Source: DAOVRL01 sp023128595
GTDB taxonomy: Bacteria > Planctomycetota > Phycisphaerae > Sedimentisphaerales > Anaerobacaceae
Length of the DNA stretch: 10,200 nt
Assembly: GCA_030628155.1 (NCBI GenBank)
Contig: DAOVRL010000161.1
Span: forward strand, 1-10,200
Direction of reading: 5' to 3'
In this document: positions 1 through 5,941 of the stretch, in pieces
Position numbering within the stretch: the first letter of the stretch is position 1
Layout of the letters: every line of letters starts with the position of its first letter
Notes under the pieces: model-generated
What the model saw: only the letters and a program-made list of their open reading frames with translations
Database searches by the model: none
Told to the model about the DNA's origin: nothing
Made by a program: the position numbers and the translations under genes

Positions 1-54
1 ATCCGGTTAATGAGTAGGTGGCCGTTGCAGGTCAGGGCCTTGGAGTTGTCTGGA

Positions 55-137
55 GAGAAAAATCGTTTGGGCAGAGGGCCAAATTAGGGCAACCAGGGGG
101 GTAATTTGGACCTCTGGGGCCCCGAACGATTTTTCTC
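55..137. repeat. 83-bp imperfect inverted repeat (hairpin element)
   Basis: The left arm (55-86) and the reverse complement of the right arm (102-137) align over almost their whole length. Both begin GAGAAAAATCGTT and both end in CCAAATTA, with a 4-base length difference in the middle. The loop is the G-rich stretch 87-101. The arms end abruptly at both sides, which suggests a discrete palindromic element rather than chance. No T-tract follows, so it is not a classical terminator. It could be a small non-autonomous palindromic repeat or a structured RNA segment. No second copy is present in this window. Confidence 0.7.
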
Positions 138-219
138 GGTCGTACGATATCCCAATCTCACCTATCCATTTCCCGGATGAGCCGTTTTTCTGTCCGTTTA
201 CCATTTCATTCCCAAAATC

Positions 220-249
220 GTACTAATACCATTAGTACATTATGTACTA
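220..249. promoter_or_regulatory. Overlapping inverted repeats, probable operator
   Basis: Two perfect 8-bp dyads overlap. GTACTAAT-ACC-ATTAGTAC lies at 220-238 and TAGTACAT-T-ATGTACTA at 233-249. The second is centred on the -10 hexamer of the leftward promoter and the first covers the predicted start site. This geometry fits repression by a dimeric regulator. Similarity of the surrounding DNA to the YtrA operon promoter suggests a GntR/YtrA-type protein, but the half-site (AGTACA) differs from the right-hand one (AGTGTA). Confidence 0.55.
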
Positions 250-267
250 TTGATCGTCCTTTGACAA
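239..267 (-). promoter_or_regulatory. Leftward sigma70-type promoter
   Basis: Read on the minus strand there is TTGTCA (262-267), a 17-bp spacer and CATAAT (239-244), each hexamer 5/6 to consensus. Transcription would start near 232 and run left, off the recognised genes. The only frame available is a doubtful 65-codon one at 7-204 that contains the hairpin at 55-137. The promoter overlaps two inverted repeats and its -35 side lies in a block shared with the YtrA operon promoter at the right end. Confidence 0.6.
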
Positions 268-376
268 GCATTTTCTTGAAAAAATCTGAAATTTTTTAAC
301 CCCCTTATCCTCAAGAACTTAACAAGACCCAACAAGCTCAAATAACCCAAAAAGCTCCCCAATTCTGAGAAAAAAC

Positions 377-426
377 TTGACCGCCCTTGCGTTTGCAGTA
401 TACTGCTATACAGTATACTGCAAACG
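377..426 (+). promoter_or_regulatory. Tandem-palindrome dyad overlapping a promoter-like sequence
   Basis: Positions 390-405 and 411-426 form a perfect 16-bp inverted repeat around the 5-base centre CTATA. Each arm holds the 10-bp palindrome CAGTATACTG (396-405 and 411-420), so two identical palindromes lie 15 bp apart. On the plus strand TTGACC (377-382), a 16-bp spacer and TATACT (399-404) resemble a promoter whose -10 falls inside the first palindrome. It lies about 210 bp upstream of the PadR gene and could be an operator for it. A cruciform or repeat-family element is equally possible. No T-run follows, so a terminator is unlikely. Confidence 0.5.
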
Positions 427-430
427 TCTT

Positions 431-620
431 TACACTTGACGTTTTTGGACTTGACGTTGTCGGGCCTGGTGTTCTTGGGCTGAAAACTTTTGGGCTTGAC
501 GCTGAGCCGGTAGTTTTGACTGTAGTCGAACGGTAAGAATAATTGTTGCTGATCATTTGGGTCTGACGTTTTTGAGCCGGAGATTTTTGGGCTTGCTGCT
601 CTTGGCTTCGGGGCCCTTTT
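431..620. repeat. Degenerate direct repeats in the PadR leader
   Basis: Variants of a roughly 15-bp phrase, approximately GGRCTTGACGTTTTTGG, recur irregularly: near 433, 448 and 491, and as partial forms near 562 and 586. Spacing and sequence vary, so this is a decayed low-complexity tract rather than a clean array. With 298-430 it makes up most of the leader of the PadR gene. No coding function is seen in this stretch on either strand. Confidence 0.45.
516..543 (+). promoter_or_regulatory. Candidate promoter of the PadR gene
   Basis: TTGACT (516-521), a 16-bp spacer and AATAAT (538-543) are each 5/6 to the sigma70 consensus. Predicted start is near 550, giving a leader of about 87 bases before the GTG at 637. 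The promoter-like sequence in the dyad at 377-404 is a competing candidate. Confidence 0.45.
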
Positions 621-636
621 TGGAAAGAGGTGGACT

Positions 637-969
637 GTGAACTTGAATAACTGGCGAATTCAGCTTCGCAAGGGACTGATCGAGATTGTCGTTCTCAACA
701 TGCTGCAGCACGGCCAACGTCATGGCTACGAGATGGCCCAGGCCCTCAGACAAATGCAGGGACTGACATTGCGGGAAGGCAATATCTACCCGATCCTCGC
801 CCGGTTGCAGATTGACGGGCTTCTGAGCAGTCACACCGAGGCCTCTCGGGATGGCCCGCCGAGAAAGTACTTCAACCTTACCGAAACCGGACAAGAGGCC
901 CTTGCCGATATGAACGCGCACTGGGACCAGATTATAGAAAGCATCCAAAACATCAGGGGAGGAACCTGA
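637..969 (+). CDS. PadR-family transcriptional regulator
   Basis: This is a 110-residue winged-helix DNA-binding protein of the short PadR subfamily, which consists of little more than the wHTH domain and a C-terminal dimerisation helix. Visible hallmarks are the opening RKGLIEIVVLNML helix, HGYEMAQALRQ, the recognition segment EGNIYPILARLQIDGLL, and the wing DGPPRKYFNLTETG, followed by a terminal helix. The start is GTG, preceded by a good ribosome site (AAAGAGG, 625-630) at proper spacing. PadR proteins of this size usually sit directly upstream of a membrane protein gene they regulate. Here the next reading frame begins 2 bases after the stop but is truncated (see 972-1070), so the regulator may have lost its operon partner. 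The ligand is unknown. The long open frame on the opposite strand is a shadow. Confidence 0.9.
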   Translation: MNLNNWRIQLRKGLIEIVVLNMLQHGQRHGYEMAQALRQMQGLTLREGNIYPILARLQIDGLLSSHTEASRDGPPRKYFNLTETGQEALADMNAHWDQIIESIQNIRGGT

Positions 970-971
970 AA

Positions 972-1070
972 ATGACATCAGAAAACAAAGCAAACAAAAC
1001 ATGGGACAGCGTAAAAGCCGAATATCTCCGCCAGGTGGGAGAAAAGCCAACAAAAGAACGAAGAGATTGA
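972..1070 (+). pseudogene. Truncated start of a HAAS-type PadR-partner gene
   Basis: A 32-codon frame starts at ATG 972, two bases after the PadR stop, with a strong ribosome site (GGGAGGA, 959-964) 7 bases upstream. The N-terminal segment TWDSVKAEYLRQV resembles the start of HAAS-domain proteins (DUF1700-like), which are typically encoded right after small PadR regulators and continue into membrane helices. The frame stops at TGA 1068-1070. In another frame the acidic run NEEIEEE (1057-1077) continues where a HAAS helix would be expected, then stops at 1090-1092, which suggests a frameshift followed by deletion. Nothing membrane-like remains in 1071-1193. The family assignment rests on a very short match and on context. 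A genuine small peptide gene cannot be excluded. Confidence 0.45.
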
Positions 1071-1193
1071 GGAAGAATCAGAGCCTTCGTGAAAGCATCG
1101 AGCACAGGGTTAAAAACGGACACTGACACACTGCTACGGAATTCGACTGCGAGTTATTGGCTCTTTTTGCACGTGCCGGGATCTGGTTGAGCG

Positions 1194-2489
1194 TTACGCT
1201 TTCGGGTTCATTACTCGGCCGACAAATAGAATGCTGTCGGTGCGGTTGTCTCGGATAAGGAACAGGAATGGGTGGTCTGCTCGAAAGACCGGCGGCCGGG
1301 CTGGCATTGACGTTACGCCTATCACCACACCCGTTGCCGCCGCCGCCTCGGTGCCCTCTTCGTTGACCTCAACGAATGCCTTGTGAATCACCGCTGAGAT
1401 AAAGAGGTCCTTTCTGCCGTTGATCCCGGAAAAATCCGCCGCGTCCGGCACAAACGCATCGGTCATTCCCATCGACTTGAGCACGGCGGCCAGAGAGAAC
1501 TGGCTCGTCATCTTGAACTTCGGAACAGAAACGATCACTTTGCGCTTCTGGAGCTTCTTCAGCCACTCCGAAAGGTTCTTGGCGGTAAAGGTTTTCTCCA
1601 ACTCACTTAGCCCGTCGGTCTCCTTCGGAAGCAGAATAACCATCGACAGCTCATTATCCACGTATGGCAGCTCAAGGGCCTGGAAACTCTCGGCTTCGGC
1701 ATATTTGAACTTCTCTGTCTGATTCATCATCGGGACATTAACTTTTTTGCCGTCTGTTAGAGTAAACGGCGCCGGCTGCGTCGCGGCCTTTTTGAATTGA
1801 CTGTCCCAGTTGCCCTTGAAGTATATGGCGTTGGTCAGGACCAGCCGGGTAAGCCTGTTGAGCACTCCAGGCTTGAGAAGCTCCTTGATTTTGTCCTTCG
1901 TCTTCTTCTCCACCCAGGCATTGATGGTTTTGCGCGCTGTCTCAGTAGCCCCTGCGAAGTCAACTTCGCCCAGCCGCCCGTCATAGTTGGCCTCCACAAG
2001 CTCCAAAAATTCATCGAGAAATTCATAACCCTCCTGGCCCCACAAAGCGTTGGCGACACTGAGCTCGTAGCCCTTTTTCTTCGGGTCGGCTTTCAGGCCC
2101 TTTTGCAGTTCTCCGAATGCCGCGGCCAGATGCTCAACGCTCATCCCCTTTTCTTCGATTTGATAGAACGGCCGTCCCTGATTGTTGCTGTCAAGGGTCT
2201 TGTAAGGTTCCATCGGAAATCGCAGCGTCTGCGCCATCTGCGCCGCCGTCTTGCCGCGGGCGCCGGCATACGTCATCGCCAGGGCGGTCGAAATGCTGTA
2301 AGGGCTAAAGAACAAATTGCCTTCCTGGGCCCTAAGCTTTGCATAGAGTGCCAGGGCAAATTTGTTGTTTCCCTCAACCACGGCTTTGGTATTCCTGTTT
2401 TCGCTCGGTGCCGCTCGCTCGCCGGCAAAGCAGCCGAGCACCGTTCCCGCGAGAATCCCCAAAATCAATAAACACTTATTCGCCTTCAT
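1194..2489 (-). CDS. Exported serpin (serine protease inhibitor)
   Basis: This 431-residue protein spans the full serpin fold. Landmarks are NLFFSPYSISTALAMTYAGA, NAIYFKGNW, the ELPY...LSMVILLP segment, VSVPKFKM, and the C-terminal HPFLFLIRD...ILFVGRV. The reactive-centre hinge EEGTEAAAAT (377-386) has the small residues needed for loop insertion, so it should be inhibitory. Counting from P17 = E377 puts P1 at about T393 and P1' at S394, with one residue of uncertainty because the loop is one residue longer than alpha-1-antitrypsin. The N-terminus is a signal peptide with a possible lipobox ending VLG-C20, so the protein is exported and perhaps lipid-anchored. The ATG has an AGAGG ribosome site 8 bases upstream. 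The gene stands alone, transcribed toward the PadR region. No confident promoter was found in 2490-2680 on the minus strand. It may protect the cell from foreign or self proteases. Confidence 0.95.
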   Translation of the reverse strand: MKANKCLLILGILAGTVLGCFAGERAAPSENRNTKAVVEGNNKFALALYAKLRAQEGNLFFSPYSISTALAMTYAGARGKTAAQMAQTLRFPMEPYKTLDSNNQGRPFYQIEEKGMSVEHLAAAFGELQKGLKADPKKKGYELSVANALWGQEGYEFLDEFLELVEANYDGRLGEVDFAGATETARKTINAWVEKKTKDKIKELLKPGVLNRLTRLVLTNAIYFKGNWDSQFKKAATQPAPFTLTDGKKVNVPMMNQTEKFKYAEAESFQALELPYVDNELSMVILLPKETDGLSELEKTFTAKNLSEWLKKLQKRKVIVSVPKFKMTSQFSLAAVLKSMGMTDAFVPDAADFSGINGRKDLFISAVIHKAFVEVNEEGTEAAAATGVVIGVTSMPARPPVFRADHPFLFLIRDNRTDSILFVGRVMNPKA

Positions 2490-2679
2490 TTTTGCTGCCT
2501 CTTATGCCTTCCAATATCGCCTCACCGTATTGTTCATACTGCTTACTACGCCGATTATGCCCGTCTGGTTGACGATTCCGTTGTAAAAAATGCGCAAAAA
2601 ACGCCAAAAATCAGACAGGCCCGCTGGGCCGTATTACGCTCGGCCGGGGCATATTTTTTGCCTTTTGCTCCCACAGATA

Positions 2680-2708
2680 TTGACAAAATCAGGGTCTTAA
2701 CGTATTAT
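2680..2708 (+). promoter_or_regulatory. Sigma70-type promoter of the two-helix TPR-like gene
   Basis: TTGACA (2680-2685, perfect), a 17-bp spacer and TATTAT (2703-2708, 5/6) lie upstream of the gene at 2757. Predicted start is near 2715, giving a leader of about 42 bases that ends in an AAGAGG ribosome site. Confidence 0.8.
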
Positions 2709-2756
2709 AAGGTATAGGTACGCTGTGAAGGAACTTTTTTTCAAGAGGTGCGTGTT

Positions 2757-3746
2757 ATGGAACCGGGAAAAGACAGCCTTGTACGGCGATTCAAATGGCA
2801 CATCGTGATTATTTGCGCCGCATTAGCTCTCGTGGTCCTGCTCACGTTTACCACCAACATCTTCGAGCCCTCGGACACCAATCTGCTTCGCCAGCTTGTA
2901 CTAATGCTCGGCGCTCTGATGTTCCTGGTCGCACTGCTGACAATGCTCTCGAGAGTATTCAAAATCCTCGATGCACTTCGAGACAACAGCACCAAACTTG
3001 AAGATCTTACCGGAGCACTCGAAAAGATCAGCCACGGACTGGCGCAAATTAACCACAGCACCCGCGTGAGCGAAACGGCGAAGGCGATTGCATTTCGCGA
3101 CGCGGACAAACTGTCTCTCCGCCAGGCCGTTTTTGAGAAGCTCCAGATGCAGGATTTCGATGCCGCATACGAGATAATCGATGAGATCGCCCGGCGCCCG
3201 GAATACGGTGATCTGGCCGAGCAGTTGAGAGAGCAGGCGCACAAATACCAGACTGCAACCGACCAGGAACGGCTCAATCAGATGCTCACGCATATCGACA
3301 AGCTCATCGATAACTGTCAGTGGGTCAGGGCAAGCACCCAGATCGAAGAGCTGATCAAGGCCTATTCGGACAGTGAACGCGCAAAGGCAATGCGCCAAGA
3401 GCTGCTCGACAAGAAGCGAGAGCGCAAAAGGATTTTGCTTGCCGCCTGGGACGACGCCGTCCAGCGCCAGGAGACCGACCGCAGCCTCGAAATCCTAAAA
3501 GAGCTTGATCTCTACCTGACCCCCAACGAGGCCCTGGCCCTGCAGGAAGCCGCAAGGGACGTCTTTAGAACAAAGCTGCACAATCTCGGCGTGCAGTTCT
3601 CAATCGCCGTCACTGAGAAGCGGTGGACCAACGCACTTGACGTCGGCCAGCAGATCGTCGAGGATTTTCCAAACAGCAAAATGGCCGACGAAATCCGCGA
3701 TAAGCTGGATGTTCTGAGGCAAAACGTCCAAATGCAAAACAGCTAA
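2757..3746 (+). CDS. Two-helix membrane protein with TPR-like repeats, function unknown
   Basis: The 329-residue product has two predicted membrane helices near residues 15-32 and 43-65. Positive residues before helix 1 and after helix 2 put both ends in the cytoplasm. A helical, coiled-coil-like stretch follows (66-105). The rest is all-helical with four degenerate TPR-like hairpins, recognisable around QDFDAAYEIIDEI, QWVRASTQIEELI, TDRSLEILKEL and RWTNALDVGQQIVEDFPNS. The last is the most TPR-like. I know no specific family. It is probably a membrane-anchored scaffold. ATG 2757 is chosen over GTG 2748, because that GTG overlaps the ribosome site AAGAGG (2743-2748), which lies 8 bases before the ATG. 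The gene has its own promoter and seems monocistronic. Confidence 0.85.
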   Translation: MEPGKDSLVRRFKWHIVIICAALALVVLLTFTTNIFEPSDTNLLRQLVLMLGALMFLVALLTMLSRVFKILDALRDNSTKLEDLTGALEKISHGLAQINHSTRVSETAKAIAFRDADKLSLRQAVFEKLQMQDFDAAYEIIDEIARRPEYGDLAEQLREQAHKYQTATDQERLNQMLTHIDKLIDNCQWVRASTQIEELIKAYSDSERAKAMRQELLDKKRERKRILLAAWDDAVQRQETDRSLEILKELDLYLTPNEALALQEAARDVFRTKLHNLGVQFSIAVTEKRWTNALDVGQQIVEDFPNSKMADEIRDKLDVLRQNVQMQNS

Positions 3747-3862
3747 GAACCTCCCGGCGCCGTAATTTTGGGAATGCCCGGTTACCTCTGCCGGCAGCGC
3801 AATTTCCGGCAGAACATCTAATAAGAAGTCCCGGCTCTTGCGGAACAACGAATCTATCCTTT

Positions 3863-4123
3863 TTGGTTCCGGCTGGTCCGGGTTCGGCAACAAGCATGAG
3901 TGATGTTACCCGCATTGTTAGAACAGATGACCATCTGGAACCTGAGCCCGTCAACGCAGCGTTCACCGCAATGGCCCTGCATCAGCTCGGCCACAAAGCC
4001 GAAGCAAAAGTCGCCATCGAGCGACTGCGGGATTTGTGCAAGGACGAGCAATCTGCCGAAGACAAGAAGGCACAGGCGTTTTTAGCCTAAGCGGAAACAA
4101 TTCTTGGCTGGCGAGAACAGTGA
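3863..4123 (+). pseudogene. Decayed 3' end of a TPR-type gene
   Basis: The translated stretch EPVNAAFTAMALHQLGHKAEAKVAIERLRDLCKDEQ...KAQAFLA resembles the last TPR-like unit seen at the C-terminus of many planctomycete kinases and TPR proteins, where AFLAMALHQLG...RLREL...AQAFLxEAE is usual. That pattern is recalled, not searched. The frame is closed by TAA (4088-4090) exactly where the family expects Glu, and the same frame resumes AETILGWREQ before a second stop at 4121-4123. A one-base change of GAA to TAA would explain it. The 5' part is missing: upstream codons (from a TTG at 3863 or ATG at 3896) have no ribosome site and no family resemblance. Positions 3747-3862 hold nothing recognisable. 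It is best read as the leftover of a larger gene. Confidence 0.55.
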
Positions 4124-4135
4124 AAGTCTCAGATG

Positions 4136-4681
4136 TTACTGGAAATCGAACAATGATTGGGTCTTAACCATTGTCACCTGGTCGGGGTAGGCGGCGAAGG
4201 TGTGGATGTGCAGCTCGGTGCGTCTGGCCTCGAAGTCAACATAGCAGAACGGCTGGAGTCTGCCGATTTGAAGCTCCGGGAACTTGACGAACACGCCGCG
4301 ATTTCGCCCGAACCGCTCAAGGTCGGTATGGCTCTGACGATACAGGTTGGGACTCATCCTCTCGACCTGGAAATCGGTCATGTAGCTAACGCCGCGACTC
4401 AACGTGCACTTGTGACTTCGCGGGCCGCGGAACTGAAAACGCTCAATCAGCCCTCGGTGCGGGAGCATCTGGCCCGGCGCGCTTACCACCTCAGTTAGAC
4501 AAACGTCGCCGGCGAAAATACTGACAACATGAGTGCAGCCCGTAACCCAGATGATGGCCTCGTACTTCTCCGTCTTCAACTGCCGCTGTGCGTAAATCTG
4601 GAAAAGCTCCGGATGCAAAGGTCTTTGAAAGAGGCTGAATGTCAACTCGTCAATTGCTACGTTGATATGAGGTGTTTCCAT
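4136..4681 (-). CDS. DUF2617-family protein, function unknown
   Basis: The 181-residue protein matches what I recall of DUF2617 proteins: an early FSLFQRPLHPELF motif, a central GVSYMTDFQVE segment, CYVDFEARRTELHIHTFAAYPD, and the ending VKTQSLFDF. The family is uncharacterised and common in planctomycetes. No catalytic motif, signal peptide or membrane helix is visible, so it is probably a soluble cytoplasmic protein. ATG 4681 is chosen as the start. The longer frame opens with a TTG at 4735 that overlaps the -10 hexamer of the promoter at 4727-4755, so it could not be on that transcript. The ribosome site is weak (GGGA about 11 bases upstream). The gene appears to stand alone. Confidence 0.75.
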   Translation of the reverse strand: METPHINVAIDELTFSLFQRPLHPELFQIYAQRQLKTEKYEAIIWVTGCTHVVSIFAGDVCLTEVVSAPGQMLPHRGLIERFQFRGPRSHKCTLSRGVSYMTDFQVERMSPNLYRQSHTDLERFGRNRGVFVKFPELQIGRLQPFCYVDFEARRTELHIHTFAAYPDQVTMVKTQSLFDFQ

Positions 4682-4726
4682 AAATGCCAAATCCCAATTC
4701 AAAGCACCAGCTTCTATTCTGCCGTT

Positions 4727-4755
4727 ATTATACAAGAATTAGCCCGCGATTTCAA
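4727..4755 (-). promoter_or_regulatory. Near-consensus promoter of the DUF2617 gene
   Basis: On the minus strand TTGAAA (4750-4755), a 17-bp spacer and a perfect TATAAT (4727-4732) precede the gene. Predicted start is near 4720, giving a leader of about 40 bases to the ATG at 4681. It decides the start codon, because an upstream TTG lies inside the -10 box. Confidence 0.8.
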
Positions 4756-4836
4756 GCTTATTTTCAGTACTGATAACGCCGATCTCCCCCCTTATAGGAC
4801 GATTATCTTGCAAGCTCCGCCATCTAAAAGACTAAC

Positions 4837-4882
4837 AGCGACGAGATTTTTTGGGAAAAAGCCGTAAAAAAACGCCGTCGCT
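4837..4882 (-). terminator. Inverted repeat after the CPBP gene, possible terminator
   Basis: AGCGACG (4837-4843) and CGTCGCT (4876-4882) are perfect complements, and inside them a T-run and an A-run on the same strand can also pair. The structure lies just past the stop of the minus-strand CPBP gene. On that strand the T-runs sit inside the hairpin rather than after it, so it is not a textbook terminator. Confidence 0.35.
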
Positions 4883-4891
4883 TCCAAACTT

Positions 4892-5848
4892 CTACTGATG
4901 GAAGAAAACCGCGTTAATAATAGTGGCAATGATGTCGTAAAAAGCGTGGGTCCCCGCCGTGATGCCGAAACCGCGGATCGTAAAGAGGATCGCAAAATAA
5001 ACGCCCGCCATTGTCCGAAACCCGAACTTCGTCCAGTCAAAATCGGCAATGCGCCCGAACTCACCGTCCAGAAAAACTATGTGGTGATGCCCGCTGAACA
5101 GGGCGGCGGAAATAAGGACCGATAGTATTACCGAACTCTTGTGTGTGAGCCCCAGCACGTCCTGAAACAGCATCATTAGTACGCATATCAAAACCAATCG
5201 AAACACAAGCTCTTCATAAATCCCGGCGCCTATCCCGGTAACGATGTTGGTTAGCAGCGTCGGACTTCCAGGTTCAAAACTCTCCGGTTCCGCCGTCGGC
5301 GAAGATGGACCGCTGTTTCCAACCGACGAGCAAATCGTCAGCGGCCCGGCTTGTACGCCTGATGTATCGCGGGAGTACCGGCCAATATCACCTTGAGGCG
5401 CCCGCGGACTATTCAAGAATAAACTCAAAACGATCAACGGCACGGCAAGCCCTATGCACTCGACCAGCATCGGAAAAACATCACGCGCACCAAAACTCCA
5501 CTGCTTCCGCGACGTCAATTGCAAGCCCGCCAGAATAGCCACAACCACCAGAGGAGGCGCCACCCATACAAGCTTGCCGTCAAAACCTATCGACTCAAGC
5601 ACATTCTGCAGCCAAACGAACGCCACCACGCGGACCGGAGATTGGTCCTGAGATTGGTTCAGGACATTGGTGCTGATCAAAATCGTCCCGAGCTCATAGA
5701 ACGCGATGAACGGCACCAGAAACCAGATGGCGTAAATCGGCCGGCTCGTCCGTTCGAGGTAGGAATTTCGTGCGAAGTTAAACAATTGACTCGAGCCGGA
5801 CTTGTCTTTCTTTTTCGCCTTCTTTTTTTTCTTTGCCTTTTTCTGCAC
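4892..5848 (-). CDS. CPBP-family (CAAX-type) intramembrane metalloprotease
   Basis: This 318-residue multi-pass membrane protein carries the three CPBP/Abi motifs: EExxxR (E212-E213...R217), FxxxH (F251...H255) and HxxxD (H301...D305). In the family these bind a metal ion or water and cleave peptide bonds within the membrane. The N-terminus is a lysine-rich cytoplasmic tail (residues 3-16) before the first helix near 38-60. An unusually long Ser/Pro/Gly-rich hydrophilic loop (about 146-197) separates the early helices from the catalytic core. The start is GTG with an AGGGA ribosome site at short spacing. A run of eight A (minus strand, 5823-5830) lies at codons 6-9. The gene is divergent from the glycosylase gene, separated by 93 bp. 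Substrate unknown; bacterial homologues are linked to peptide maturation and immunity-type roles. Confidence 0.9.
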   Translation of the reverse strand: MQKKAKKKKKAKKKDKSGSSQLFNFARNSYLERTSRPIYAIWFLVPFIAFYELGTILISTNVLNQSQDQSPVRVVAFVWLQNVLESIGFDGKLVWVAPPLVVVAILAGLQLTSRKQWSFGARDVFPMLVECIGLAVPLIVLSLFLNSPRAPQGDIGRYSRDTSGVQAGPLTICSSVGNSGPSSPTAEPESFEPGSPTLLTNIVTGIGAGIYEELVFRLVLICVLMMLFQDVLGLTHKSSVILSVLISAALFSGHHHIVFLDGEFGRIADFDWTKFGFRTMAGVYFAILFTIRGFGITAGTHAFYDIIATIINAVFFHQ

Positions 5849-5941
5849 TTTTGTCCCTGAACATCAGGAAAATAGTTGACCACACAGCCTGAATTTCGCA
5901 GAGTTTACTTCAGGTAAGCTGAAATTACAATAGGTAAAAAG

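Noticed and set aside
7..204. 65-codon minus-strand frame behind the leftward promoter
   Set aside because: It has no convincing ribosome site and no recognised family, and the 83-bp hairpin lies inside it. It could be a gene remnant, but nothing supports a real protein.
232..655. Long minus-strand stretch without stop codons in one frame across the PadR leader
   Set aside because: It has no ATG or GTG start, and its translation is low-complexity from the degenerate repeats. Absence of stops reflects composition.
553..1053. 166-codon frame antisense to PadR
   Set aside because: It lies opposite a clear PadR gene and has no family resemblance; it is a shadow of that gene's codon use.
1797..2471. 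224-codon plus-strand frame antisense to the serpin
   Set aside because: The minus-strand serpin is unmistakable over the full length; the antisense frame shows no domain.
2600..2660. Short GC hairpin (GGCCC-GCT-GGGCC, about 2618-2630) between the serpin and the next gene
   Set aside because: It has only a 5-bp stem, no T-run follows on either strand, and it lies upstream of both flanking genes rather than after one.
2741..3398. Two long minus-strand frames opposite the two-helix TPR-like gene
   Set aside because: The plus strand has a near-consensus promoter, ribosome site, membrane helices and helical repeats; the antisense frames are Ser/Arg-rich shadows.
4157..4498. 113-codon plus-strand frame opposite the DUF2617 gene
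   Set aside because: It is antisense to a gene with family motifs and an excellent promoter, and has no motifs of its own.
5849..5941. Promoters in the gap between the CPBP and glycosylase genes
   Set aside because: TACAAT (5926-5931) and a minus-strand TTGTAA-17-TAAACT were considered, but the first lacks a -35 and would give an almost leaderless transcript, and the second has weak hexamers.
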